From the NCBI RefSeq assembly GCF_018614615.1, contig NZ_JAGGOK010000035.1:19839-83838 (forward strand): 64,000 nucleotides of DNA, given 5' to 3'. Made by a program: the position numbers and the translations under genes. Shown in pieces: positions 40,447 through 48,280 of the stretch (positions within the stretch are counted from its first letter, which is position 1; every line of letters starts with the position of its first letter). Source of the stretch: Streptomyces sp. ISL-100 (lineage in GTDB: Bacteria; Actinomycetota; Actinomycetes; Streptomycetales; Streptomycetaceae). The notes beneath the pieces were generated by a model, which was not told the DNA's origin, searched no databases, and worked only from the letters and a program-made list of their open reading frames with translations.

Positions 40447-41397
40447 ATGCCACGTGGACGCCACCGCCATTCCCCACCCCTGCACAGGATCCTTCCGCCT
40501 TCGGCGGTCGCCGGCGCGTCAATACTCTGCGCCGCCGGTGCCTGGTTGTTCGCGGAACCGGTGGTGCTGCGCGGTCTGGTCGCGGCCGCCGCCGCCGCGG
40601 CGGTCACCGGTGCGGTCCTCATGCGCGGCTGGGACCGTGCGGCGGGCCGGCGCGTGGCCGAGTTGTCGCGGGCCCGTGCGAGCGACGAGTGGAAGACCGA
40701 GGAGCGAATAGCCGACCTGGAGTCGGACCTCGAGGAGTCGCGCGAGCTGCGCGCCAAGCTCGACGCGAAGCTGCGCACCAAGCGGGTGGAACTGGCCGCC
40801 CTGCGCGGTGAGCACGCCGCGCTCCTGCGTCGTTACGCGACCGCGGAGACCGAGCGGGCAAGCGCGCTGGAGGGCCGGCGGCTGCTGGCCATCGAGGCGG
40901 CGGCTCCGGCGAAGGCGTTGCCGGCTGCGGGAAGTTCGCCCACGCCGTCCGCGTACCTGAGGGCGTCCATGGCGCTGGACAAGCTGTCGCGCAACGCGGC
41001 GGAGCAGGAATCCCGGAAGTCGCGGGAGGAGCCGGAGGGGAAGTCCGAGGCGGCCGCCGGTAGCGACGTTGTGCCCTCCGAGGAGCACGCTCGCCCGTCG
41101 TCCGCCGTTGTGCCGCGCCCCATCGCGGCCGCCTCCGCGGTCGTGCCGTACGCAACCCAGCGCCGCCGCGCGTCGCGCACGCAGGGCGGCTTCGACTTCT
41201 TCGGCACCCAGAAGTCGGCCGCGGCGGCGATCGAAGCCGTCCAGAACGAGGACCTCGCGGACGTGGTGGGCGAGGAGGCGCTGGCCGATGCGGATCGGGT
41301 GGCGGGTGGTCGAGTGGTGGGCCAGGTCATCGACCTGACGGCCCATGACGAAACGGAACAACTCGACGTGGCGGTCCTGCGTAGCGCGATCTCGTAG
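40447..41397 (+). CDS. membrane-anchored coiled-coil protein
   Basis: Protein of 316 residues. After a basic His-rich start come two hydrophobic segments (about 17-37 and 41-60), then a charged coiled coil (WKTEERIADLESDLEESREL through about 140), then a disordered Ala/Ser/Pro-rich stretch and a final segment GGFDFFGTQKSAAAAIEAVQ, NEDLADVVGEEALADADRVA. No enzyme motif. I recall similar proteins as Streptomyces-conserved hypotheticals beside this two-component locus. ATG 40447 is selected because the preceding in-frame stretch is not protein-like. Role unknown. Confidence 0.8.
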   Translation: MPRGRHRHSPPLHRILPPSAVAGASILCAAGAWLFAEPVVLRGLVAAAAAAAVTGAVLMRGWDRAAGRRVAELSRARASDEWKTEERIADLESDLEESRELRAKLDAKLRTKRVELAALRGEHAALLRRYATAETERASALEGRRLLAIEAAAPAKALPAAGSSPTPSAYLRASMALDKLSRNAAEQESRKSREEPEGKSEAAAGSDVVPSEEHARPSSAVVPRPIAAASAVVPYATQRRRASRTQGGFDFFGTQKSAAAAIEAVQNEDLADVVGEEALADADRVAGGRVVGQVIDLTAHDETEQLDVAVLRSAIS

Positions 41398-41470
41398 CCC
41401 CGGGGGGATCGACAAATCCAGCCCGTCCGGCTTCGAGGACACGCCCGCACGGGGGCGTCTGCGGTGCGCC

Positions 41471-42157
41471 CTACGCCGGGTGCGGGCCGCCGCCCGCCCG
41501 TACCAGCCCCGACTCGTACGCCAGTACCACCACCTGCACGCGGTCCCGCAGGTTGAGCTTGGTCAGGATGCGGCCGACGTGCGTCTTGACCGTGGCCTCC
41601 GACAGGACCAGCCGCGCCGCGATCTCACCGTTCGACAGCCCCTGCGCCACGAGCAGCATCACCTCCCGCTCACGCTCGGTCAGCCGCGCCAGCGCGGTGT
41701 CGACGGCCTTCGTCTCCTTGCCCGTACTCGGAAGCATCGGCGAGAAGCGGTCCAGCAGCCGCCGCGTCGTCGACGGCGCGACAACCGCGTCGCCGCTGTG
41801 CACCGAGCGGATCGCGGCCAGCAGTTCGGCCGGCGGCACGTCCTTGAGCATGAAGCCGCTGGCCCCCGCCTTCAGCCCGGAGAAGGCGTACTCGTCCAGG
41901 TCGAAGGTGGTAAGGATGAGCACCTTCGGAGCGTCAGGATCCGCGCAGATGCGTCGCGTCGCCTCGACCCCGTCCAGTTTCGGCATACGTACGTCCATCA
42001 GCACGACGTCCACCGCCGTGGAGCGCAGCACCTCGATCGCCTCCGCCCCGTCGCCCGCCTCCGCGACGACGTCCATGTCCGGCTGGGCGGCCAGGACCAT
42101 CCGGAAGCCGGTGCGCAGCAGCACCTGGTCGTCTACGAGCATCACGCGGATGGACAT
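41471..42157 (-). CDS. NarL/LuxR-family response regulator
   Basis: Response regulator of 228 residues. Receiver domain: acidic pair D9/D10, phosphoacceptor D55 in VVLMDVRMPK, T84 and K105 (FMLKDVPPAELL). C-terminal LuxR helix-turn-helix LTEREREVMLLVAQGLSNGE then IAARLVLSEATVKTHVGRIL. It is encoded 48 bases after the sensor kinase, forming a typical two-component pair. I recall the equivalent S. coelicolor pair as SCO3389/3390; targets unknown. Confidence 0.95.
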   Translation of the reverse strand: MSIRVMLVDDQVLLRTGFRMVLAAQPDMDVVAEAGDGAEAIEVLRSTAVDVVLMDVRMPKLDGVEATRRICADPDAPKVLILTTFDLDEYAFSGLKAGASGFMLKDVPPAELLAAIRSVHSGDAVVAPSTTRRLLDRFSPMLPSTGKETKAVDTALARLTEREREVMLLVAQGLSNGEIAARLVLSEATVKTHVGRILTKLNLRDRVQVVVLAYESGLVRAGGGPHPA

Positions 42158-42205
42158 GGGGTGGGGTGCCTTTCGTCGGCGTAGCCAGGGGTGGTGGCGG
42201 GCAAC

Positions 42206-43408
42206 TCAGTGGGCCGGTTTGAGCGGCAGCAGCGCGCTGATACGGAAGCCGCCGCCCGGCCGCGGCCCCGCGTCGAGCGTGCCGCCGACCATACCCACGC
42301 GCTCGCGCATGCCGATCAGGCCGTGTCCCTGACCGTCCGCGCCACCGTCCTCGTACAGTTCGTGCGCCGCGCCCCGCCCGTCGTCCTCGACCAGCAGCCC
42401 GAGCCCGTCGTCGAAGTACACGAGCCGGACGCTCGCACCGGCCTCGGGCCCGCCGTGCTTGCGCGTGTTGGTGAGGGCTTCCTGCACGATGCGGTACGCC
42501 GTGAGCTCCACCCCGCTCGGCAGCGGCCGCGGCGTGCCCTCGACTTTGAAGTCGACGCTCAGCCCGGCGGTCCGTACCTGCTCGACGAGGTCCTCGATCT
42601 GCTCGACGTCGGGCTGCGGCACGTACTCGCCGCCCACCGCCTGCTCACCGGTCCGCAGCACGCCCAGCAGCCGCCGCATCTCGGCCAGCGCCTGGCGGCC
42701 GGTCGTCGAGATGGTCTCCAGCGCCTGCCTCGCCTGCGCGGGCGAGGCGTCCAGGACGTACGCCGCACCGTCCGCCTGGACGACCATCACCGAGACGTTG
42801 TGCGCGACGACGTCGTGCAGTTCGCGGGCGATACGGGCCCGCTCGGCGGCGACGGCCACCTTCGACTGGGCCTCGCGCTCCTTCTCCAGGCGCGCGGCGC
42901 GCTCCTCCAACTCGGCGAAGTACGCGCGCCGGGTCCGCATCGAGTCGCCGAGGACCCATGCCAGCGCGAAGGGGAGCGCCATGACGACCGCGAAGAAGAC
43001 CGAGGGGAGGACCGTGCCGTCCTTGTCGGCCGGCCAGCGCAGCTGCGCGAGCGGAGCCGCCGCGAGGCCACCTATGAGTGCGACCCGTGATATCCAGCGG
43101 GGCCCGTCGCTCGCGGCGACGGTGTAGATGATGACGAGCATGGCCCAGTCGGCCGGATTGACCTCCACGTCCAGCACGAGCTGCGCGACGCCCATCAGGA
43201 CAGCCAGCAGCAGCATCTTCTGCGGCGCGCGGCGGCGCAGGGCCACCACGAGGCAGAGCATCGTGATGATCGGGACGGCCGCGATGCGTGAGTCGCTGCC
43301 CATCGACGCCTGGACGGCCCACAGCAGGGAGAACCCGAGGAGCAGCACAGCCCAGAAGCTGTCGACACTCGTCGGGTGCCTGCGGATGAAATCGTAGAGG
43401 CGTTGCAC
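42206..43408 (-). CDS. NarL-type sensor histidine kinase
   Basis: Kinase of 400 residues. Five to six hydrophobic helices (about 18-150) make up the sensor region, with almost no extracytoplasmic loop. Then a coiled coil, the HisKA_3 motif ARIARELHDVVAHNVSVMVV (phosphoacceptor histidine about 198), and the HATPase with VELTAYRIVQEALTNTRKHG, LLVEDDGRG and GHGLIGMRERVGMVGGTLDA. Short-loop kinases of this class tend to sense membrane or cell-envelope states. Cognate regulator immediately downstream. Confidence 0.95.
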   Translation of the reverse strand: MQRLYDFIRRHPTSVDSFWAVLLLGFSLLWAVQASMGSDSRIAAVPIITMLCLVVALRRRAPQKMLLLAVLMGVAQLVLDVEVNPADWAMLVIIYTVAASDGPRWISRVALIGGLAAAPLAQLRWPADKDGTVLPSVFFAVVMALPFALAWVLGDSMRTRRAYFAELEERAARLEKEREAQSKVAVAAERARIARELHDVVAHNVSVMVVQADGAAYVLDASPAQARQALETISTTGRQALAEMRRLLGVLRTGEQAVGGEYVPQPDVEQIEDLVEQVRTAGLSVDFKVEGTPRPLPSGVELTAYRIVQEALTNTRKHGGPEAGASVRLVYFDDGLGLLVEDDGRGAAHELYEDGGADGQGHGLIGMRERVGMVGGTLDAGPRPGGGFRISALLPLKPAH

Positions 43409-43504
43409 GTAACCCAGCGTAGGGAAAACGAATAGGTGCAGGGGTCAACCGGAGGGGCGATCCGGTGGGCCGGAGCCTACTCCCCAAGGTGGAGACTTGG
43501 TGCC

Positions 43505-44527
43505 GTGACGGATGAGTGGCAGGGGTGGCGGGAGGCGGCGGGGCAGGCGCTCTACGGCCCCGAAGGTTTCTACGTGCGCCCCGGCGGCCCCGGCCCGTCC
43601 GGCCATTTCCGTACGTCGGTGCACGCCTCCGCGCTGTTCGCGGGGGCGGTCGCGCGGCTGCTGGGGGACGTCGACGAGGCGCTCGGGCGGCCGCAGGAGC
43701 TGGCGCTGGTCGACGTGGGGGCGGGGCGGGGCGAGCTGCTGTCGGGGGTGCTGGCGCTGGCGCCGGATCCGGAGCTTTCGGCGCGCGTGAGGGCGTACGC
43801 CGTGGAGCGCGCGCCCCGCCCGGTCGATCTGGACCACCGCATCGAGTGGCTCGCCGAACCCCCGTCGGGCGTCGCCGGGCTGCTGTTCGCGAACGAGTGG
43901 CTGGACAACGTCCCGGTGGACGTGGCCGAGACGGACGCGGCGGGTGTCGCGCGGTACGTGCTCGTACGCCGACGGGACGGCGAGGAGCGCCTGGGCGACC
44001 CGGTGGCCGGGCCGGACGCACAGTGGCTCGCACGCTGGTGGCCGTTGCCGCCGGACGCCGAGCCCGGGCTGCGGGCCGAGATCGGCCGCCCGCGCGACGA
44101 GGCGTGGGCGGCGGCGGTCGCGACGCTCGACGCGGGCCTGGCCGTCGCCGTCGACTACGCCCACGAGCGGGCGGCGCGTCCGCCCTTCGGCACGCTGGCC
44201 GGCTTCCGGGCGGGCCGGGAGGTGCGCCCGGTCCCGGACGGCAGCTGCGACATCACGTCCCACGTCGCGCTGGACGCGTGCGCGCTGCCCGGCGCGGAGC
44301 TGGTGCCGCAGCGGGAGGCGCTGCGCCGCCTGGGCGTAACGGCCGACCGCCCCCCGCTGGCCCTGGCGACCACGGATCCGGCGGCGTACGTACGAGCGCT
44401 GTCGGGAGCGGGTGAGGCGGCGGAACTGACGGCCCGCGGGGGCCTGGGGGACTTCACCTGGCTGACGCAGTGGGCAGGCTCGCCCTCGGGCGCCCTGCCC
44501 GGGCCCGGGGCGGAGCCCCGGCCGTAA
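43505..44527 (+). CDS. MidA/NDUFAF7-like SAM-dependent methyltransferase
   Basis: Protein of 340 residues of the DUF185/MidA family. YGPEGFYVRPGGPGPSGHFR and TSVHASALFAGAVARLLGDV precede the SAM-binding loop LVDVGAGRGELL (about 76). ANEWLDNVPVDV matches the conserved NE-DALP segment in altered form, and AVAVDYAHE and TLAGFRAG the Y-GTLR-like segment. In mitochondria NDUFAF7 methylates an arginine in the complex I subunit NDUFS2, the NuoD homologue. Here the next gene, 24 bases on, is nuoD, so the same relation is likely. GTG 43505 fits best. Confidence 0.88.
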   Translation: MTDEWQGWREAAGQALYGPEGFYVRPGGPGPSGHFRTSVHASALFAGAVARLLGDVDEALGRPQELALVDVGAGRGELLSGVLALAPDPELSARVRAYAVERAPRPVDLDHRIEWLAEPPSGVAGLLFANEWLDNVPVDVAETDAAGVARYVLVRRRDGEERLGDPVAGPDAQWLARWWPLPPDAEPGLRAEIGRPRDEAWAAAVATLDAGLAVAVDYAHERAARPPFGTLAGFRAGREVRPVPDGSCDITSHVALDACALPGAELVPQREALRRLGVTADRPPLALATTDPAAYVRALSGAGEAAELTARGGLGDFTWLTQWAGSPSGALPGPGAEPRP

Positions 44528-44550
44528 CCCGTACAGGGGATACTGGCCGC

Positions 44551-45693
44551 ATGACGGAGACCATGGTCGGCATCGGCGGCGCGGCGGAGAGCACCGACAT
44601 GGTGCTCAACATCGGCCCGCAGCATCCCTCCACGCACGGCGTGCTCCGCCTCAGGCTCGTGCTCGACGGCGAGCGCATCCAGCACGCGGAGCCGGTCATC
44701 GGCTACATGCACCGCGGCGCGGAGAAGCTTTTCGAGGCCCGCGACTACCGCCAGATCGTGATGCTCGCGAACCGCCACGACTGGCTGTCCGCGTTCTCCA
44801 ACGAGCTGGGCGTCGTCATGGCCGTCGAGCGCATGCTCGGCATGGAGGTCCCGGAGCGCGCCGTCTGGACCCGCACGCTCCTCGCCGAGCTGAACCGGGT
44901 GCTCAACCACCTCATGTTCCTCGGCTCGTACCCCCTCGAACTGGGCGGAATTACCCCGGTCTTCTACGCGTTCCGCGAGCGCGAAGAGCTCCAAGCGGTC
45001 ATGGAGGAGGTCTCCGGCGGCCGCATGCACTACATGTTCAACCGGGTCGGCGGCCTCAAGGAGGACCTCCCCGCAGGCTGGCTCGGCCGGGCCCGCGAGG
45101 CCGTCGCGGACGTCCGGTCCCGGATGGACGTGTACGACGAGCTCGTCATCGGCAACGAGATCTTCCGCGGCCGTACACGCGACGTCGGCGTACTGTCGCG
45201 CGAGGCCGTCCACGCGTACGGCGTCAGCGGCCCGATCGCCCGCGCCTCCGGCGTCGACTTCGACCTGCGGCGCGACGAGCCGTACCTCGCGTACGGCGAG
45301 CTCCAGGACACCCTCAAGGTCGCCACCAGGACCGAGGGCGACTGCCTCGCGCGCTTCGAGATCCTCCTGGAACAGACGCACAACGCGCTGGACCTGGCGG
45401 ACGCCTGCCTGGACCGGATGGCCGACCTCGCGCCCGGCCCGATCAACCAGCGGCTGCCCAAGGTGCTGAAGGCCCCGGAGGGTCACACGTACGCCTGGAC
45501 CGAGAATCCGCTCGGCATCAACGGCTACTACCTCGTCTCGAAGGGCGAGAAGACGCCGTACCGGCTGAAGCTGCGCTCCGCGTCGTTCAACAACATCCAG
45601 GCCTTGGTGGAACTGCTCCCGGGGACGCTCGTCGCCGACATGGTGGCGATCCTCGGATCGCTCTTCTTCGTCGTGGGCGACATCGACAAGTGA
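44551..45693 (+). CDS. nuoD: NADH-quinone oxidoreductase subunit D (orphan NuoD paralogue)
   Basis: NuoD of 380 residues, somewhat shorter than the 430-440 typical of nuo operon copies. LNIGPQHPSTHGVLRLRLVL, PVIGYMHRGAEKLFEARDYR, MLANRHDWLSAFSNELGVVM, LNHLMFLGSYPLELGGITPV and the C-terminal AILGSLFFVVGDIDK are diagnostic; the quinone-site histidine of HPSTHG is present. No other nuo gene is nearby, so this is a stand-alone copy. It is paired with a MidA-type methyltransferase. Cytoplasmic-side subunit of complex I. Confidence 0.93.
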   Translation: MTETMVGIGGAAESTDMVLNIGPQHPSTHGVLRLRLVLDGERIQHAEPVIGYMHRGAEKLFEARDYRQIVMLANRHDWLSAFSNELGVVMAVERMLGMEVPERAVWTRTLLAELNRVLNHLMFLGSYPLELGGITPVFYAFREREELQAVMEEVSGGRMHYMFNRVGGLKEDLPAGWLGRAREAVADVRSRMDVYDELVIGNEIFRGRTRDVGVLSREAVHAYGVSGPIARASGVDFDLRRDEPYLAYGELQDTLKVATRTEGDCLARFEILLEQTHNALDLADACLDRMADLAPGPINQRLPKVLKAPEGHTYAWTENPLGINGYYLVSKGEKTPYRLKLRSASFNNIQALVELLPGTLVADMVAILGSLFFVVGDIDK

Positions 45694-45719
45694 CCCGTTC
45701 GACTCAGTAGCTCACCAGC

Positions 45720-46451
45720 TCAGTAGCTCAGCTGTTCGTCCCAGTCCGTTCCGCGCCCGTCCGGCGTGAGATCGAACAGGTTCCAGAGCGGTTCGATGGT
45801 GCCGAGATGACGTGGGCCATGCGCGGGATCATCGGTGGGCGCGTAGAGCAGCTCCGAGCCCCAGAAGTGGCGGATCTCCTCGCCGTCGCGCCGGAAGACG
45901 TTCAGCATCGGCATCGAGGCCCCGTCCGCCGTCTCCGCCAGATAGTCGCGCCGGTACGTATTGCCGCCGGCGGACAGCAGGCGCAGCCGCCGCCAGCCGC
46001 GCTCCTCGGCGAAGGCGAGAAGCCGGGGCAGTGGCGCTTTCGCCACGACCGCGAAGTTGACGCGCTGGGTAACGTGCTCGACGGCGCCGTCGAGCTGATC
46101 GAGGATGGCCGTACAGGACGGGCACGGTCCTTCTTCGAGCTTCAGCTGCGCGGTACGTCCCTCCTTCGGCCCCGGCCGGTCGTCGCCGGGATGGCGCGGG
46201 AACATGAAGCCGTAGATCACCAGCGAGTCCTTGCCGGGCGCGAACAGCTCCGAGAGCCGCACATCCGCCGGAGCGCCGTCGTCCCCCGCCCCCTGGAAGA
46301 CGTAATCGTGCGGAACCAGCCCGCCCGGCGGCAGCTTGCGTCTGGCGGCGGCCACCGCCTCGGTGGCGCGGCGCAGTGAGACCTCCTGCAGCAGCAGCCG
46401 ATCGCGTGCGGCGCGGTACTCCGCCGATTCGCCAGGAAACGTCACATTCAT
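45720..46451 (-). CDS. DUF899 thioredoxin-like protein
   Basis: Protein of 243 residues of the DUF899 (AhpC/TSA-like) family: LPPGGLVPHDYVFQGAGDDG, RLSELFAPGKDSLVIYGFMF, EEGPCPSCTAILDQLDGAVE with the CxxC at about residue 108-111, and MPMLNVFRRDGEEIRHFWGS. A thioredoxin-like redox or peroxidase role is suggested by fold and motif but not proven. It is downstream of the ArsR gene on the same strand (48-base gap), so both could be one transcript. Confidence 0.9.
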   Translation of the reverse strand: MNVTFPGESAEYRAARDRLLLQEVSLRRATEAVAAARRKLPPGGLVPHDYVFQGAGDDGAPADVRLSELFAPGKDSLVIYGFMFPRHPGDDRPGPKEGRTAQLKLEEGPCPSCTAILDQLDGAVEHVTQRVNFAVVAKAPLPRLLAFAEERGWRRLRLLSAGGNTYRRDYLAETADGASMPMLNVFRRDGEEIRHFWGSELLYAPTDDPAHGPRHLGTIEPLWNLFDLTPDGRGTDWDEQLSY

Positions 46452-46499
46452 GCCTCCAGCGTGTGGTCTGCGACGGTCCGCGGCCAGTCGGTACGCGTC

Positions 46500-47636
46500 T
46501 CAGCGCAGTACGCCCTCCAGGAAGTCGCTGCCCAGCCGGGACACCACCTGGAGGTCCAGGCCGTGCAGGACGTAGCGGCCGCGGCGCTGCGTGGTCAGCA
46601 GGCCGGCCTTCCGCAGGATCGTCAGGTGGCGGGAGACCTCGGGTGCGGTGATGCCGTGGGCTTCGGCGAGCTCGCCCGTTGTGTACGGGCTGCGGGCCAG
46701 GTTGCGGCACAGGCGCATGCGCATCGGGTGGGCCAGCGCCTCCATCCGCAGCTTCAGCAGCTCCACCGAAGCGGGGCACGGCAGTTCGGGGGCGCCGACC
46801 GGGTAGTGGATCACCGGACGCCAGCCCGGGGCGTGCAGGATCGAAAGGTGCGGCCAGCCGAAGCTGGACGGGACGAAAGTGAGCCCCGCGCCGACAGCAG
46901 GCTCCACGGCGCTGGTGCGGCCCTCGGCCAGCTTGTCGGCGTGGATACGAACCCTTGCCCCGCCCGCGCCCCGGCTCTCCTCCAGTGTCAGCGAGGGCGA
47001 GACGGCGTGCAGCGCCTCCGCCAGGCCCTTGCGGCGCAGCACCTCGCCGTTGTGCCGTGCGTCGGCGGCCAGCTGGACCCGTATGCGTCGCCAGGTGTCC
47101 GCGAAAAACGCCTGGTCGCAGTCCTCGAACAGCCGCCGCAGCCAGGCCCGTACGGACGCCGGGTCGGCCAGCAGCCGACGCGCGAAGTCCGTCTGCTTCG
47201 GCCCGCGCGCGGCGGCCAGGTCCAGGGCGCGGTCGCGCATCGCCCGGTCGACGAGGGGGGACGGGCTGACGATTCCGTACGTACTGGAGCAGGTGAACTC
47301 CAGGGCGGCCGAGACGAACCGCTCGTCGTCCAACTGGTCCAGCGCGTCCAGGTCCTCGCTGAGCGTCGCACCCGTCCTGCCGTCGCCGCCGCGTACTCCG
47401 GCGAACGGCATGAACACGTCCGAGAACGTACTCCGCCACAGGAACTCCGCCTCGCTCAACCGGTCGGCGAGGTCCGGTTTGAGCGAGGCGGCGGTCGCGG
47501 TCGCCCAGCCGTGCAGCCCCGGGTGGTGGCCGGGCTCGGACAGGGCGTGCAGGGCCATGCCGAGCTCCGCCAGCGGGGAGGTCTCGAAGGCGATGCGCTC
47601 GGGCGGCAGGCCGGTGATGTCGATGGACACGCTCAT
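46500..47636 (-). CDS. ArsR-family regulator with DUF5937-like N-terminal domain
   Basis: Protein of 378 residues. The first 290 residues form a Streptomyces-type DUF5937-like domain (RIAFETSPLAELGMALHALS, HHPGLHGWATATAASL). The last 85 form an ArsR winged helix: RMEALAHPMRMRLCRNLARS, YTTGELAEAHGITAPEVSRH, LTILRKAGLLTTQRRGRYVL. No cysteine metal pair is apparent, so metal sensing is unlikely. ATG 47636 gives the usual MSVSIDITG start; ATG 47645 is possible. Divergent from a small gene across a palindrome. Confidence 0.88.
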   Translation of the reverse strand: MSVSIDITGLPPERIAFETSPLAELGMALHALSEPGHHPGLHGWATATAASLKPDLADRLSEAEFLWRSTFSDVFMPFAGVRGGDGRTGATLSEDLDALDQLDDERFVSAALEFTCSSTYGIVSPSPLVDRAMRDRALDLAAARGPKQTDFARRLLADPASVRAWLRRLFEDCDQAFFADTWRRIRVQLAADARHNGEVLRRKGLAEALHAVSPSLTLEESRGAGGARVRIHADKLAEGRTSAVEPAVGAGLTFVPSSFGWPHLSILHAPGWRPVIHYPVGAPELPCPASVELLKLRMEALAHPMRMRLCRNLARSPYTTGELAEAHGITAPEVSRHLTILRKAGLLTTQRRGRYVLHGLDLQVVSRLGSDFLEGVLR

Positions 47637-47674
47637 GGGCTCCATCGTGCCTGGCGCCACTGACAGCCGCGCCG

Positions 47675-47699
47675 TCGATTGACGGGGCTCGTCAAACGA
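47675..47699. promoter_or_regulatory. 25-base inverted repeat between ArsR and small gene
   Basis: Core TTGACGGGGCTCGTCAA with arms extending to TCGATTGACG/CGTCAAACGA, one mismatch in ten pairs. Read on either strand the arm gives TTGACG or TTGACG-like -35 hexamers, so a bound regulator would block both divergent promoters. Probable operator of the adjacent ArsR protein. Confidence 0.6.
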
Positions 47700-47736
47700 A
47701 GCGCGTCGCGGGGGGCGGCGTACGCATGGTGAGGAC

Positions 47737-48009
47737 ATGAACGCCACTCAGCAGCACATGCTCGACGTCTATCGCGCCGCCCAGCTCGGCTCTCCCGCTC
47801 CGCCGGCGCCCGGCCTCAACGACTGGCAGGTGGTCCGGGAGGTCCGCGAACACCACCGCTTCCGGGCGGTGGCGGAGGACCGGCCGCCCCGGGCTCACCG
47901 GCTCCGGGCCGCGCTGGCGAACCTTTTCGCCTCGTCCACGCGTAGCTCCGGCCGCGGCGCCGGGCGCCCGCGCCCTGTTGCGGGAACCGGCTCCAGCGCG
48001 TGCGGCTAA
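47737..48009 (+). CDS. small conserved Streptomyces protein
   Basis: Protein of 90 residues, MNATQQHMLDVYRAAQLGSP with PPAPGLNDWQVVREVREHHR following; the first 65 residues look conserved and helical, the remainder is Gly/Arg-rich. GTGAGGAC precedes the ATG, good support for translation. It is divergent from the ArsR gene and probably its main target. No cysteine or membrane segment; function unknown. Confidence 0.75.
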   Translation: MNATQQHMLDVYRAAQLGSPAPPAPGLNDWQVVREVREHHRFRAVAEDRPPRAHRLRAALANLFASSTRSSGRGAGRPRPVAGTGSSACG

Positions 48010-48064
48010 GGGGTGGGCGCGGGTTTCCTGCGGGGCTGTCCCCTGCCCGCCCCTTCACGAAACC

Positions 48065-48230
48065 GGGGGCAAGCCCCCAGCCCCCAGACAACAGACGCCC
48101 TTCGGGCGTGGCCTCAAACACCGGAGGGGCTGGATTCGGCAGCACCATCCAGCCCCTCCGGTGATTGAGGAGCGGAGTCTGGGGCAGCGCCCCTCACGCG
48201 GCGGAGCCGCAAAATGTCACAGCGCGAAGG
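48065..48230. repeat. intergenic palindromic repeat cluster
   Basis: This gap holds several hairpins in series: GGGGGCAAGCCCCC (about 48065), ACGCCCTTCGGGCGT at 48095-48109, the long one at 48112-48170, and GCGGCGGAGCCGC at about 48200. The text AGCCCCTCCGGTGATTGAGG followed by AGCGGAGTCTGGGGCAG resembles a dispersed intergenic repeat I recall from Streptomyces chromosomes. No coding capacity. Confidence 0.65.
48112..48170. terminator. long hairpin, likely bidirectional terminator
   Basis: Arms CACCGGAGGGGCTGGAT and its exact complement (17 pairs) round 11 bases, extended after one mismatch by CCTCAA/TTGAGG. It lies between the convergent small gene and aldolase-like gene. Confidence 0.75.
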
Positions 48231-48280
48231 GGCGGGTAGGGGAAAGCCCGCCGCAGACGCCTCCGCCCGCACCGCCGGCC

